Source of the DNA: Pseudomonas fluorescens
GTDB lineage: Bacteria > Pseudomonadota > Gammaproteobacteria > Pseudomonadales > Pseudomonadaceae
Length of the DNA: 64,000 bases
Assembly (NCBI RefSeq): GCF_001708445.1
Contig: NZ_CP015637.1
Coordinates: 3,535,001 to 3,599,000, forward strand
Direction: 5' to 3'
Part shown: one piece after another, positions 19,211-27,887 of the stretch
Layout of the letters: every line of letters begins with the position of its first letter
Position numbering within the stretch: position 1 is the stretch's first letter
Notes under the pieces: model-generated
What the model saw: only the letters and a program-made list of their open reading frames with translations
What the model was told of the DNA's origin: nothing
The model's database searches: none
Made by a program: the position numbers and the translations under genes

Positions 19211-19690
19211 ATGAAGAGAACAACAAGAATGACTGCACCACTGACCAGTAACGCAGCAACCCAGCCTGGACCTGGCTGGACGTTTGACCCTGATCGCATG
19301 ATCCGAATAGCCGATTGTCATTCGATCATCGAAGTTCTTCGCCACATCAAACACAGTGGGCCGGAATGGGTGCATCGTAACGTCCACATTTGCTTTCCCG
19401 GCCCATCAAATGCCTGGGCTTTGGTGTACCCGCTTCAGAATGCCAGTGCCCCGTACTTTGACTTCATGTATACCCACAAAGAGCCGCCTCAGGAAGCACT
19501 GTCCGCACTGCTAGGGAAGTATCCACAGTGTTCCGTCATCGACTGGTCGCCCGGACGCTTGGCCTGCATCGAAGCTCAGGGGGTAGATGTTGAGACGCTC
19601 GCTGAAATTATCCGGGATCTAGCTGAAGCTGCTTGGGATGAGCACATCACGTTCGTCGATGCTTCGTACGAGGAAATGGGTAAAGCGTGA
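19211..19690 (+). CDS. Hypothetical protein, 159 residues
   Basis: No family recognised. The protein is soluble, with several Trp/His-rich segments (PEWVHRNVHICFPGPSNAW) and an acidic C terminus (DASYEEMGKA). Size, acidity and isolation between repeats suit an immunity-type protein, but nothing specific proves it. A second ATG ten residues in could be the true start. It ends at 19690 and half a copy of the palindromic repeat (CCCAAGAGCGGAC) follows at once. Confidence 0.6.
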   Translation: MKRTTRMTAPLTSNAATQPGPGWTFDPDRMIRIADCHSIIEVLRHIKHSGPEWVHRNVHICFPGPSNAWALVYPLQNASAPYFDFMYTHKEPPQEALSALLGKYPQCSVIDWSPGRLACIEAQGVDVETLAEIIRDLAEAAWDEHITFVDASYEEMGKA

Positions 19691-19808
19691 CCCAAGAGCG
19701 GACAGTCGACCTTAGCTTCTCAAGCGCGTGCGCAAAGACCACGTCTTGGGCAACAATCGACCAGACGGGAACGGAACGCAGGTCACCATAATCGAAGGAA
19801 TGTTTGTT

Positions 19809-20108
19809 ATGAGCCACCTTAACAACGACTTGAGGGCCGATTTCGTTGAGGCACTTGAGGAAATCTCGACGCTGATGTCCATTGCATACGACCAGCTCGG
19901 CCCTGTACCGGAAGACCATGCATTAGCTCAGGCAGGTTTAGAGAATGGTGGTGAAATAGTTCTGGATTATGTCGATCACAACGAGGCTGGAGTAGCGTTC
20001 GAACACCTGCTTTACATGATTAACGAACCACCGCTCGTTGTTTCTGAAAAATGCATAAAAATTTTAGCTCGGATCGCGAAGTCCTTGAGGATGCCATTCA
20101 CGAGGTGA
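19809..20108 (+). CDS. MafI-like immunity protein
   Basis: 99 residues from the ATG at 19809, which has GAAGGAA upstream; the frame is open another 27 codons. The C-terminal half, EIVLDYVDHNEAGVAFEHLL, then a hydrophobic segment and a final helix KILARIAKSL, matches the pattern of MafI-family immunity proteins that neutralise MafB/CdiA-type toxins. No cognate toxin gene is nearby, so it would be an orphan immunity gene. A copy of the palindromic repeat begins 20 bases after the stop. Confidence 0.65.
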   Translation: MSHLNNDLRADFVEALEEISTLMSIAYDQLGPVPEDHALAQAGLENGGEIVLDYVDHNEAGVAFEHLLYMINEPPLVVSEKCIKILARIAKSLRMPFTR

Positions 20109-20127
20109 CAAAAATTTACCCACCTGA

Positions 20128-20190
20128 AGGTCAGCTTTGGGTCGATTACGGCCCTCGCGACAGGCAGAGATCGGCCAAAAGCGGCGTTCG
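20128..20190. repeat. Island palindromic repeat, copy B
   Basis: Arms GGTCAGCTTTGGGTCGATT and ATCGGCCAAAAGCGGCGTT with a GACAGGCAGA centre. A further short piece (CCGAAAAGCGGAAACTTCC) lies at 20208. It separates the MafI-like gene from the convergent gene at 20239. Confidence 0.75.
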
Positions 20191-20238
20191 ATCCACTACC
20201 TTCCAGCCGAAAAGCGGAAACTTCCCGATCTATGAAAG

Positions 20239-20619
20239 CTAGTCTCTAAGGGTACGCATTATTTCCTCGACCACATGCTTCGTGTATTTCTCACTGGGGT
20301 CAGTTTCCGGTGTGTCGTTACTGCGGAACCATTCACCTTGATCGAATGCCTGGTAAAGCGAGAAAGCGGGCTGAGGCATATCGTTAGTCATGCCAACTTC
20401 AACCACAGCATTTATGATCCCGTTCATAACGCCGTCGCAAAAATCATAGGGTAGAGATCCTTGTAGATAGCCTTCCGCAACCGCGACGGACAGTCCGTTC
20501 AGCACATCATGCGGTGCAACGCCGAACCTTTCGCAAATGGGGACTAGATCACTCAGCGTTAAACCCTCTGCTTCCGCTTTCATCGACAGTTCCTTGAGTT
20601 CGACCTTCGATAACACCAT
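20239..20619 (-). CDS. Small helical protein, possible immunity protein
   Basis: 126 residues from the ATG at 20619 (GGAAGAAG upstream); another ATG two codons earlier is possible. The C-terminal part, FSLYQAFDQGEWFRSND, then DPSEKYTKHVVEEIM, resembles a family of short uncharacterised proteins with the pattern YxAFDxGEY...DPxEKYT. I believe these occur among immunity-type genes but cannot name the family. It is convergent with the MafI-like gene; another repeat copy lies 120 bases upstream of its start. Confidence 0.6.
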   Translation of the reverse strand: MVLSKVELKELSMKAEAEGLTLSDLVPICERFGVAPHDVLNGLSVAVAEGYLQGSLPYDFCDGVMNGIINAVVEVGMTNDMPQPAFSLYQAFDQGEWFRSNDTPETDPSEKYTKHVVEEIMRTLRD

Positions 20620-20740
20620 GATCATGAGCTTCTTCCGGTTAGGTGCGAAGGTAGCGCTTACAGAGTGGGCGCACAGCGGTGCCACACTTCAATTCCATGC
20701 TGCAATACGGATTCATGGTCGGTCAACTTCAACTACGGCA

Positions 20741-20775
20741 ATGTCCGCTTCTGGCCGAGGCTGTGTAAAAACGTT
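20741..20775. repeat. Island palindromic repeat, half copy C
   Basis: Begins TGTCCGCTTCTGGCC and continues GAGGCTGTGTAAAAACG. The same continuation (AGAGTGTGTAAAAACG) is at 23429 and, inverted, at 25560. That shows these half copies share a defined extended unit, not just the palindrome core. Confidence 0.65.
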
Positions 20776-20891
20776 TTTGAGCGCGTCAGGTACTCCAAAC
20801 CGGACTGGAAATCGCGTTTCTACGCGAAATCCACATCTGCAGACGTGCCGATAAATTTCAGATTTGACGTATGGGGAATAGGTGGAATAGA

Positions 20892-20926
20892 GGTCAGACC
20901 ACGTTTTCAATAATGGTGGTCTGACC
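20892..20926. terminator. Stem-loop GGTCAGACCAC/GTGGTCTGACC
   Basis: A perfect 11-bp inverted repeat with a 13-base loop, flanked by AATAG/CTATT partial complementarity. This GGTCAGACC...GGTCTGACC hairpin is a recurrent intergenic element in gamma-proteobacteria. There is no clear T-run, so it could be a mobile palindrome instead of a terminator. Confidence 0.5.
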
Positions 20927-21053
20927 CCTATTTCCTTTACATACACGCGCCGATTTATTCCCACTTGCCGGGCGCTTACAAATGCTGGCTAAACAGGAGT
21001 GTCCCGTCATGGTCGCTAGCAGCCCTCCCCGAAGGGCCGCCATGGGTCGATTC

Positions 21054-21222
21054 TGTTGAAAAAGTCGGCTTTGAATTCCGCGGGAGAAAAGTACGCGCCT
21101 GAGATTGAAATCTGAATTTTTGGCAGACCGTTCCAGGACTCGGAGTTCACGTTGCCGCGTGCAAATGAGGTGTTTTCATCCATCAATATTCGAGTGTTTC
21201 GGGAAAGCCGACTTTTTCAACA
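21054..21222. mobile_element. MITE-like element with 19-bp perfect terminal inverted repeats
   Basis: TGTTGAAAAAGTCGGCTTT at 21054-21072 is the exact reverse complement of 21204-21222. The 169-base unit encodes nothing convincing. Outside the two ends are GGGTCGATTC and CAATCGGCCAAAAGG, the two arms of the island palindromic repeat, so the element sits inside a repeat copy. No transposase in the window has these ends. Confidence 0.7.
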
Positions 21223-21518
21223 CAATCGGCCAAAAGGTGACGCTTGCTCGATTCCCTTCCTGTTGGTAGTAGATGGAACGATAGCTCTGTCGTCCAGCAA
21301 CCGTTGGACACGTGTAATACTCCAGCCAGTGAACGCATCGGAGGGACATTTCTGCAATCGAGACCTCGCCCGTGGTGCTCAGCTTCCAACGAGACCTTCG
21401 AAAGATCTGGCCTCTATTCGCAGCTATATCAGCGGGCGGATCGTGGTCAGCGCACCTCTCGTACCATTCATGATGGCGGTCTGATACTGTCTGCATTTTC
21501 AGCAGGGAGCTTTACGAC

Positions 21519-23180
21519 GTGAATGCAGCGAGTCCTTATCAAGTAACGGTGTTGTTTCAACCAGAAAACCAGAATAAAAAATATGAATCTCTTTTTTTGG
21601 AAATTGATACGGGGCAGATTAAACTTCCAATGTTTCAGAGGGAGTTTGTTTGGGAGAAAGAGCAGTCGGCAAAATTGATTGACTCAATACTTAAAGGCTT
21701 TCCTATTGGGACCTTCATCTTTTGGAAAACTCGCGAAGAGCTTAGAAGCTATAAAGAGGTAGGGAACCATATTCTACCGGACACTCCAAAAGGAGATTAT
21801 GTTCAATACATACTGGATGGGCAGCAGCGAATAACCTCGCTTTATGCTATTCGAAAGGGGCTTCGGATTAGCAAGGATGGCAAGGAAATAAATTATCAAG
21901 ATATTTACATTGATCTATCTGAAAATTTAGAGCGTGAAGAGTCTATAGTCAAAATATCCCGTCTTGAGGGAGAGACGAACCTCATCTCTGTTCACAGGCT
22001 TTTGACTTGCAAGTTCACTGATTTAATGGACGAGTTTACAAAGCCTCAGCTAGAACTGATGGAGTCTTACAAAAACAGCCTTACAAATTATGATTTCCCT
22101 ACGATCACCATTCGTGATTATCCGATAGAAGTGGCTTGTGAGATTTTCTCCCGAATTAACACCGGAGGAAAAGCACTGACAGTTTTCGAAATAATGGTCG
22201 CGAAAACCTATGATGAAAGTAAATCTTTCGATTTGGCAGAGCGTTACGAAATTTTGAGGGATGGTTCTGAAGACGAAAAAACATGTCTCAGGACGGCCAA
22301 GTACGAAACACTTCCTCCGTCTCTAATTATGCAGTGCGTAGCCGCTATCACGACACGCGCCGTGCGTGGGCGGGACATTTTAGGGATTAAGCGAGAAGAC
22401 TTTATCGCGAGCTGGGCACCTATGAGTGCCTCTCTCTTTACAGCAGTAGATTTTCTTCGCACAGAAATAAGGGTTCCCGTTTCTCAGCTCCTACCCTATC
22501 CGGCGTTGCTGATCCCTCTGACTTATTACTTTCACGCCACCAAGAACCGTAAGCCAACAGCTCCACAAGCTAGGCTGCTTGAGCAGTTTTTTTATTGGGT
22601 TGGATTAACGGAGCGATACGGGTCGTCTTCTGACTCTGGGATCACTGAAGACTTCAATAAGATGGATATGATATTGGCCGGAAAAACGCCGGACTATCCT
22701 CAGTCAGAGCTTCGTATTGAAAGCAAGGATATAGCGCAGACTTATTTCTCTTCTGGCAATTCCTATTGTAAGTCCATATTGTGTTTATTGGCATTTAACC
22801 AGCCAAAATCTTTTGATACAGATGGCGTGGTAATACTTGATAATAGCAATCTCAAAATTGCGAGTAGCCGTAACTATCACCATTTTTTTCCTACCAGATA
22901 CCTAGCCACTGCCATGCCGGATAGGGATGCAAATCTGGTGGCCAACATAACATTGATTGATGGTTACTCTAATAAGCATCGCATCAGCAAAAAGGCACCG
23001 AGTGAATATATCTCTGCTTTTTCATTGGAGAATGGAGCGATCCAGCAGACGCTCATAAGCCATTTGATTCATGATGTTGACGGCTATGGCGTGACGTCGG
23101 ATGACTACGACAGATTTATTGAGCGCCGGTCTAATGCTATCGCATCTGCACTAAACGCAAAGCTGCTCGGATCTTACTAA
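21519..23180 (+). CDS. DUF262/HNH-type nuclease candidate (GmrSD-related)
   Basis: 553 residues. The N-terminal DUF262 domain has the ParB-like catalytic motifs PMFQREFVWE (from residue 37), GFPIGTFIFW and ILDGQQRITSLY (D100-S107). The C terminus has NYHHFFPTRY (H454/H455), NLVANITLID and SNKHRI, the layout of the HNH endonuclease half of GmrSD-like proteins. Such proteins act as modification-dependent restriction or anti-phage nucleases; defence is inferred from the family. Codon use is far more AT-rich than its neighbours (AAA, ATA, TTT common), a sign of recent transfer. It is a single gene with repeats on both sides. Confidence 0.82.
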   Translation: MNAASPYQVTVLFQPENQNKKYESLFLEIDTGQIKLPMFQREFVWEKEQSAKLIDSILKGFPIGTFIFWKTREELRSYKEVGNHILPDTPKGDYVQYILDGQQRITSLYAIRKGLRISKDGKEINYQDIYIDLSENLEREESIVKISRLEGETNLISVHRLLTCKFTDLMDEFTKPQLELMESYKNSLTNYDFPTITIRDYPIEVACEIFSRINTGGKALTVFEIMVAKTYDESKSFDLAERYEILRDGSEDEKTCLRTAKYETLPPSLIMQCVAAITTRAVRGRDILGIKREDFIASWAPMSASLFTAVDFLRTEIRVPVSQLLPYPALLIPLTYYFHATKNRKPTAPQARLLEQFFYWVGLTERYGSSSDSGITEDFNKMDMILAGKTPDYPQSELRIESKDIAQTYFSSGNSYCKSILCLLAFNQPKSFDTDGVVILDNSNLKIASSRNYHHFFPTRYLATAMPDRDANLVANITLIDGYSNKHRISKKAPSEYISAFSLENGAIQQTLISHLIHDVDGYGVTSDDYDRFIERRSNAIASALNAKLLGSY

Positions 23181-23428
23181 CAGTAGAGTTTAGCGTTTTC
23201 TGCGGCTTGGAGGGCCTCACTGTCTCAGCGAGGCCAAACCTTAGCTATCGACATTTGTTGAAAATCCTTGATTGCACGCGGGCTGACGTATCTACTGCTC
23301 AGTACATGCAATATGGCGATTTACCGTTCGCAATTTATGGAGCAGTAAGCAATTGCTGGGGCAAGTGGCCATAAAGCATCTGGCACCAGTCTTTAACCAA
23401 CTCACCACAGCTTTCGCAGCATTTAAAG

Positions 23429-23461
23429 TGTCCGCTTTTGGCCCAGAGTGTGTAAAAACGC
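23429..23461. repeat. Island palindromic repeat, half copy D
   Basis: TGTCCGCTTTTGGCC followed by CAGAGTGTGTAAAAACG, 250 bases after the DUF262 gene. The rest of 23181-23598 shows no gene I can support. Confidence 0.7.
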
Positions 23462-23598
23462 TTTCGTATCTTGATTGCGTCAAGCATACGTTCATGGGTG
23501 GTGCGATTGCCCAAGCGTTTGCCACGATAAACATTACTGACGTTCCATAGCGGTTATGGAGCGGTTTAGCGCCTTCTGGAGCAGAGAAAACCTAGGCT

Positions 23599-25029
23599 TT
23601 ATGTCGCCATCGCCTTCAGCAGGCCTGCTGTACCGATGATGTTCATCACCCGCTTCATGTTGTAGGCGAGCACATTGAGACTCATCTCCGCGCTTCCCCC
23701 GACCAGTTTGCGCGTCAGGAAATGCGTTGAGCCCATCCATTGTTTGAGCGTCCCGAAGGGATGCTCAACCGTCCTTTTTCGGATTCGCATCATGTCCGGT
23801 GCATGGTTCAACCGACGCTGCATTTCCTCCAGCACCGCTTCATGTACCCAGCGCCTTACTCGACGATTTTTGCTCGGTGTGCACTGCGTTTTCAGTGCGC
23901 AGCCTTGGCATTTCGAACTCCAGTAACAGTGCATATTCATGCCTTTCTCAATACTGGAGAAGCGCCAAGGCAGCGACTCTCCCGCCGGACAGATGTATTC
24001 GTTTTTCGTTGCGTCATAAACGAAAACATCTTTGTCGAATCGACCATCCGCCTTGGCGCTTGAAGTCATCGGCTTTGGCACGTAGGCAGTGATGTCCGCG
24101 TCGTGACAAGCAAGGATTTCTTCACTCTTGAAGTAACCTCGGTCAGCGACCACCGCCAACGTTTCTGACGCCATGGCATCGCGAGCCTGCTTCGCCATCG
24201 AGCTGAGTTGATCGCGGTCGGAACCGTAGTTGGTGACCTCATGAGCAACGATCAAATGGTGCTGAGTATCGACCGCTGTCTGCACGTTGTAGCCGACGAT
24301 TCCCGTGCCGCGCGTCATCATGGAGCGGGCGTCTGGATCGGTCAGTGAGACCTGTTTATCCGGCGATTCATTGAGCTGGATTTCGATCGCCTGAAGCTCT
24401 TTCATTTGCGTCTTCAGCTTGGTGATTTTCTCTGCCAGCCGCACGGCGCTGGGCTCGGAGGCTGTAGGTTCTTGCCGATCGGCAGCATCGAGTGCCGTCA
24501 GGTAACGGTTGATGCTCGATTCAACTTCTTCCATTCGCCGCTTCAGTTTGGCGCTGGTGAAATTGCGGTCACGATTGTTGACTGCCTTGAATTTGCTGCC
24601 GTCGATGGCGACCAGACTTTCTCCGAACAGTCCCAACTGCTGACACAGCACAACGAACTGGCGGCAGACGCCTCGGATGGCCTTGCTGTTGTCTTTTCGG
24701 AAGTTGGCGATGGTCTTGAAATCCGGCATCAAACGCCCGGTCAGCCACATCAGTTCGACGTTGCGTTGGGCTTCCCGCTCCAGGCGTCGACTCGACTGAA
24801 CCCGGTTCAGATAGCCGTAGATGTAAATCTTCAACAGGATCGCGGGGTGATAAGCTGGCCGGCCCGTCTCTGCCGGTATGACACCGTCAAACCCAAGTTT
24901 GGCCAGGTCGAGTTCGTCGACGAAGACGTCGACTACGCGCACCGGGTTGGTATCGCTGACGTAGTCGTCAAGACTCTCGGGAAGTAAGGTGCTTTGACCG
25001 CGATGTTCGCCTTGGATGAAGCGCTTCAT
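23599..25029 (-). mobile_element. IS1182-family transposase gene (insertion sequence)
   Basis: 476 residues, apparently intact. The N-terminal SLDDYVSDTNPVRVVDVFVD and HPAILLKIYIYGYLNR are hallmark IS1182 (IS1182/IS5-like DDE) segments. RRLEREAQRNVELMWLTG follows, then VAIDGSKFKAV (first Asp), VVADRGYFKSEEI (second Asp) and RKRTVEHPFGTLKQWMG (Glu). A Cys-rich segment sits before the final Glu region. I could not recognise terminal inverted repeats on either side (ends searched by eye around 23540-23600 and 25030-25120). It lies between the DUF262 gene and the barstar-like gene. Confidence 0.9.
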
Positions 25030-25153
25030 TGACGATTCCTGAGTTAAACACCCCGGAAAATCATAGCAAAGGTGTATAGCGGCATAGGCTCCCTGACAGA
25101 GGTGGACTTCAGTTACCCCCTCTTACTGGCGAACAATTTTTGAGGTGCTGACG

Positions 25154-25441
25154 ATGGCCCGCTTACAGGTTGTAAAGATTGACTTAAGTGAGGTGACGAA
25201 TTCTGACGAACTCCATTCCATCTTGAAAGATGCACTCGGATTCCCTGGCTGGTACGGCTGTAATTGGGATGCTTTCTGGGACGCAATTACGGGACTTGTG
25301 GAAATGCCCATTCACTTGAAAATCTCAGGGTGGAATACTTTATCCAGACGTTTACCGGGAGATGCGAAGCTGATGCAAAAAATCCTTGAAGACATGAAGA
25401 TCGAGTATCCAGAACTCGCACCAGATGTGGAGTTCGACTAA
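25154..25441 (+). CDS. Barstar-family RNase inhibitor
   Basis: 95 residues from the ATG at 25154 with GAGGTG six bases upstream. The motif FPGWYGCNWDAFWDAITGLV is the barstar signature (helix 2 that plugs the barnase active site), preceded by NSDELHSILKDAL, helix 1. Barstar proteins bind and block barnase-type ribonucleases in the cytoplasm. There is no barnase-like toxin gene nearby, so it is another orphan immunity gene. It lies 124 bases from the IS element's coding start, on the opposite strand. Confidence 0.88.
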   Translation: MARLQVVKIDLSEVTNSDELHSILKDALGFPGWYGCNWDAFWDAITGLVEMPIHLKISGWNTLSRRLPGDAKLMQKILEDMKIEYPELAPDVEFD

Positions 25442-25559
25442 ACGATTTTTAGGCCGACATTTGGCCGGAGCCACGTAAACCGCCAGCCTTCCTCAGGAAA
25501 ATTTTCAGTAGATCCCGCAGCGAGATTCTTGGCTCACTGCCGTTGGCTGGCTGCACCAT

Positions 25560-25665
25560 CTGTTTTTACACACTCTGGGCCGCTTGCTGCCCCTCACGAC
25601 AGGCAGCAATCGACCCAGGGCAGCCTTTCGGCACCGGCAGAAGTCGGCCGTTTGGCGCTGAGACT
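25560..25665. repeat. Island palindromic repeat, copy E (extended, inverted)
   Basis: On the minus strand this contains AGCGGCCCAGAGTGTGTAAA as in copies C and D. It also carries the central GGGTCGATTGCTGCCTGTCG of copy B and an arm GGCCGACTTCTGCCGG. It is the longest copy and links the two variants into one unit. It lies between the barstar gene and the next cassette. Confidence 0.7.
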
Positions 25666-25794
25666 GCCTACAGTCATTAGCTGCTGCTAGTATCAAGCGC
25701 TCAACCTATCTAGCCCCTGCACCGATTCACGTTTACTATATTTCCAACTCGTATTACTGCGGCTGCTGAACCCGGTACTCACGAGGATATAACG

Positions 25795-25989
25795 ATGAAA
25801 AGAACCCGCGCCTGGAGACGTATGCAGGCCCGTAAATGCAGAGGCGACAATACGGTTCGTCCGCTGGAGTTCAAGCCAGAAAAGAATTGGAAACTGATGT
25901 ACACCCGTGCAGCCAAACTGTACAGAGCACACCAACTCGGGATGAGCTATCCCATCCGCACAACCCGCCAACTACTGGATCAAGAGTGA
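25795..25989 (+). CDS. Small basic protein coupled to LMW phosphatase
   Basis: 64 residues, very basic at the N terminus (MKRTRAWRRMQARKCRGDN). There is a GAGGATA ribosome binding site at good spacing. Its TGA overlaps the GTG start of the phosphatase gene (GTGA), so the two are translationally coupled. No family recognised. The basic head may bind nucleic acid, which is speculation. Confidence 0.6.
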   Translation: MKRTRAWRRMQARKCRGDNTVRPLEFKPEKNWKLMYTRAAKLYRAHQLGMSYPIRTTRQLLDQE

Positions 25990-26312
25990 CTAACCTCCTG
26001 TTCGTCTGTAGCCGTAACCAATGGCGTAGTCCTACTGCGGAAGCGATCTGGCGCCGTCGTCCCGGCTTTAATGCCCGTTCAGCAGGAACCAGTCCAAATG
26101 CACGTAAACCTATCAGCCCAGCGGATATTCGCTGGGCAGATGTGATCTTTGTCATGGAACGCAAACACCTTAATCGTCTTCAGGCTGAATACGCCCGCCT
26201 TCTTGAACACAAAAGGCTCCACTCTCTCGATATTCCAGATGATTACTGCTACATGGATCCTGAACTGGTGGGCATGCTTGAAGACATTGTGACGTCCTAC
26301 CTCACCACGTAG
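25986..26312 (+). CDS. Short LMW protein-tyrosine-phosphatase-like protein
   Basis: 108 residues from a GTG at 25986. The active-site P-loop CX5R(S) is present as C8-SRNQW-R14-S15, after the NLLFVC strand of the LMW-PTP fold. RSAGTSPNARKPIS and WADVIFVMERKH are family segments, and the likely general-acid region is LDIPDDYCYMDPEL. The group is shorter than typical LMW-PTPs (about 145-160). The physiological substrate is unknown. Placement in this island with a coupled 64-residue partner suggests a self-contained two-gene cassette. Confidence 0.82.
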   Translation: MTNLLFVCSRNQWRSPTAEAIWRRRPGFNARSAGTSPNARKPISPADIRWADVIFVMERKHLNRLQAEYARLLEHKRLHSLDIPDDYCYMDPELVGMLEDIVTSYLTT

Positions 26313-26435
26313 GCTTCATGCGGGAACGACTGTCGCAGGAATGGTCGCGGATAAGCCGGCGGGCCGATCTAGACCTTCTATTGCGTTTAAAGATCAAGCT
26401 CACACCCATTAGCCGCCATTTGTGACGGGCCACTA

Positions 26436-26453
26436 ACGGCCAGAAGCAGTCAC
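26436..26453. repeat. Island repeat, half-arm before the nucleotidyltransferase
   Basis: ACGGCCAGAAGCAGTCAC matches the right arm (TCGGCCAAAAGCGGAC) of the island palindrome with four or so changes. A weaker relic (GCCGCCAGAAAACGGTCAG) lies at 27767. These are at the limit of what can be called by eye. Confidence 0.4.
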
Positions 26454-26502
26454 TATTGGCCCTGTTAAAGTACCTCTCTGAACACAACTCACGGACGGCT
26501 TC

Positions 26503-27279
26503 ATGGAACGACTCCATCCTCGTGGCATCGATGCAGACGGTTATATCCTCACCGTGCCCAACGTCGAGATACAGCCACAGTTTCAAGATTTACTGGTGGA
26601 CGTTTGCATGACGCTCACTCGCTCGGAACCTCTGCTGGACGGGATTTATATTTATGGCAGCGTCGCTAGAGGCGACGCCGTGCTGGGGGTTTCTGACCTT
26701 GACCTAACCCTTGTTCTGCAGAGCACTCCTACGTCGCAGGATCTCGAAATGTTCGAGTCGAAAAGGCGCACGCTGGAAAATCGGCATACCGAAGTCATCA
26801 AGATCGATTTCGACATCGGTAGTCGTTCTGAAGTATTGGCGGCAAACAATCGATTGAGCTGGGGGTATTGGCTCAAGCATCACTGCCGTTGCTTATGGGG
26901 GAATGATCTGAGCAAGCGCTTCGACCGGCTCAAGCCGTCGCGTGATATCGCCATTGCCGTGAATGGTGACTTTGAATCCGAATTGACCCGGTATGCCGAT
27001 CTTATCGATCAGGCGACCACACCGACGCAATCGCTACGCTTGCAACGGGAAGCCTCGCGCAAACTAATCCGGTCAACTCAAGTACTTCGCTCTGAAAAGG
27101 ACCTGATGTGGCCGCAAACACTCGAAGAACATGTCGAGCTGTTTGTTCAGCATTACCCGTGTATGAGCATGCAGATCTCTTTTTTCTTGTCCCAGGCAAG
27201 GAGCCCGTATGCTAAGCCAAAGGAGTTTACGGCTCAGCTCCATTTTTTTTTGACCTGGATGGCTACAGAAACCGGTTAG
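26503..27279 (+). CDS. Nucleotidyltransferase-domain protein (aminoglycoside adenylyltransferase/MNT-like fold)
   Basis: 258 residues. The Pol-beta NTase motif G52-S53...D65-x-D67 is clear in IYIYGSVARGDAVLGVSDLD, and the third carboxylate is likely D102 or D104 in IKIDFDIG. A helical C-terminal domain of about 130 residues follows. The fold transfers a nucleotide to drugs, proteins or tRNA; the target cannot be read. There is no HEPN antitoxin/toxin partner beside it, so the MNT-HEPN type is not supported. The ribosome binding site is weak. Confidence 0.78.
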   Translation: MERLHPRGIDADGYILTVPNVEIQPQFQDLLVDVCMTLTRSEPLLDGIYIYGSVARGDAVLGVSDLDLTLVLQSTPTSQDLEMFESKRRTLENRHTEVIKIDFDIGSRSEVLAANNRLSWGYWLKHHCRCLWGNDLSKRFDRLKPSRDIAIAVNGDFESELTRYADLIDQATTPTQSLRLQREASRKLIRSTQVLRSEKDLMWPQTLEEHVELFVQHYPCMSMQISFFLSQARSPYAKPKEFTAQLHFFLTWMATETG

Positions 27280-27291
27280 GTCCATTTTTAC

Positions 27292-27660
27292 CTACAAAAA
27301 ATCAGCAATTACAAGTGGTTTCTCTGTGGCAAATATTGACTCGTAAATTGCTTCGTAGGGTGCCTCACGAGCCAACCAAGCGCCGGCGCTGTAGGCTCGA
27401 GCCTTACAGAAAAACGATAGGTGCCTCTCATCTCCGCGCTCGAAAAGTCTGAAATACTGCACCTCCATTTCAGAACAAAGGTTGTCGAAAAGCACTGGAT
27501 CTAGCTTTGACAGCGTGACCATAATTTCGGCTGGATCTAGCCCGGCGTCACTCGCCGCCCATAGGACAATACGAGTAGCCACGTCCAATTTTTTGCTTGG
27601 AATGATCGCGTCCAATGCATGTTGAATATTTGGGTAGCTGGATGCCAAACGTGAAGGCAT
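27292..27660 (-). CDS. Hypothetical protein, 122 residues
   Basis: No family recognised. Mostly helical and soluble, with two aromatic-rich helices (MEVQYFRLFERGDERHLSFF and the following Tyr-Ser-Ala-Gly stretch). It is convergent with the nucleotidyltransferase, 12 bases from its stop. A GGAAAAAG lies just upstream of the ATG. The compact single-gene setting is like the other island cassettes. Confidence 0.55.
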   Translation of the reverse strand: MPSRLASSYPNIQHALDAIIPSKKLDVATRIVLWAASDAGLDPAEIMVTLSKLDPVLFDNLCSEMEVQYFRLFERGDERHLSFFCKARAYSAGAWLAREAPYEAIYESIFATEKPLVIADFL

Positions 27661-27887
27661 GTCTTTTTCCTGACCCGCTTTAGATGGAATGTGAAAGACC
27701 TGAGGTTGTTTGTCTAATGCTCTTTAGATTGTTCACACAACCTGGACCCCATAGCTGCCGGTGACAGCCGCCAGAAAACGGTCAGAGGAAGTGGCCGATA
27801 GATGCCAAGAACTTTCTAGGCTGTGTCCTCGCAGGAGTGTGAGCTTGCCTTCGTCCATAAGTATGTCAGTAGTTTGGTACAGTCACC

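Noticed and set aside
20051..20242. 63-codon frame overlapping the MafI-like gene's end
   Set aside because: Its second half is the palindromic repeat itself; the frame has no ribosome binding site of its own.
23540..25120. Terminal inverted repeats of the IS1182-family element
   Set aside because: I compared the flanks by eye and found no clear matching pair or target duplication, so only the transposase gene is annotated with confidence.
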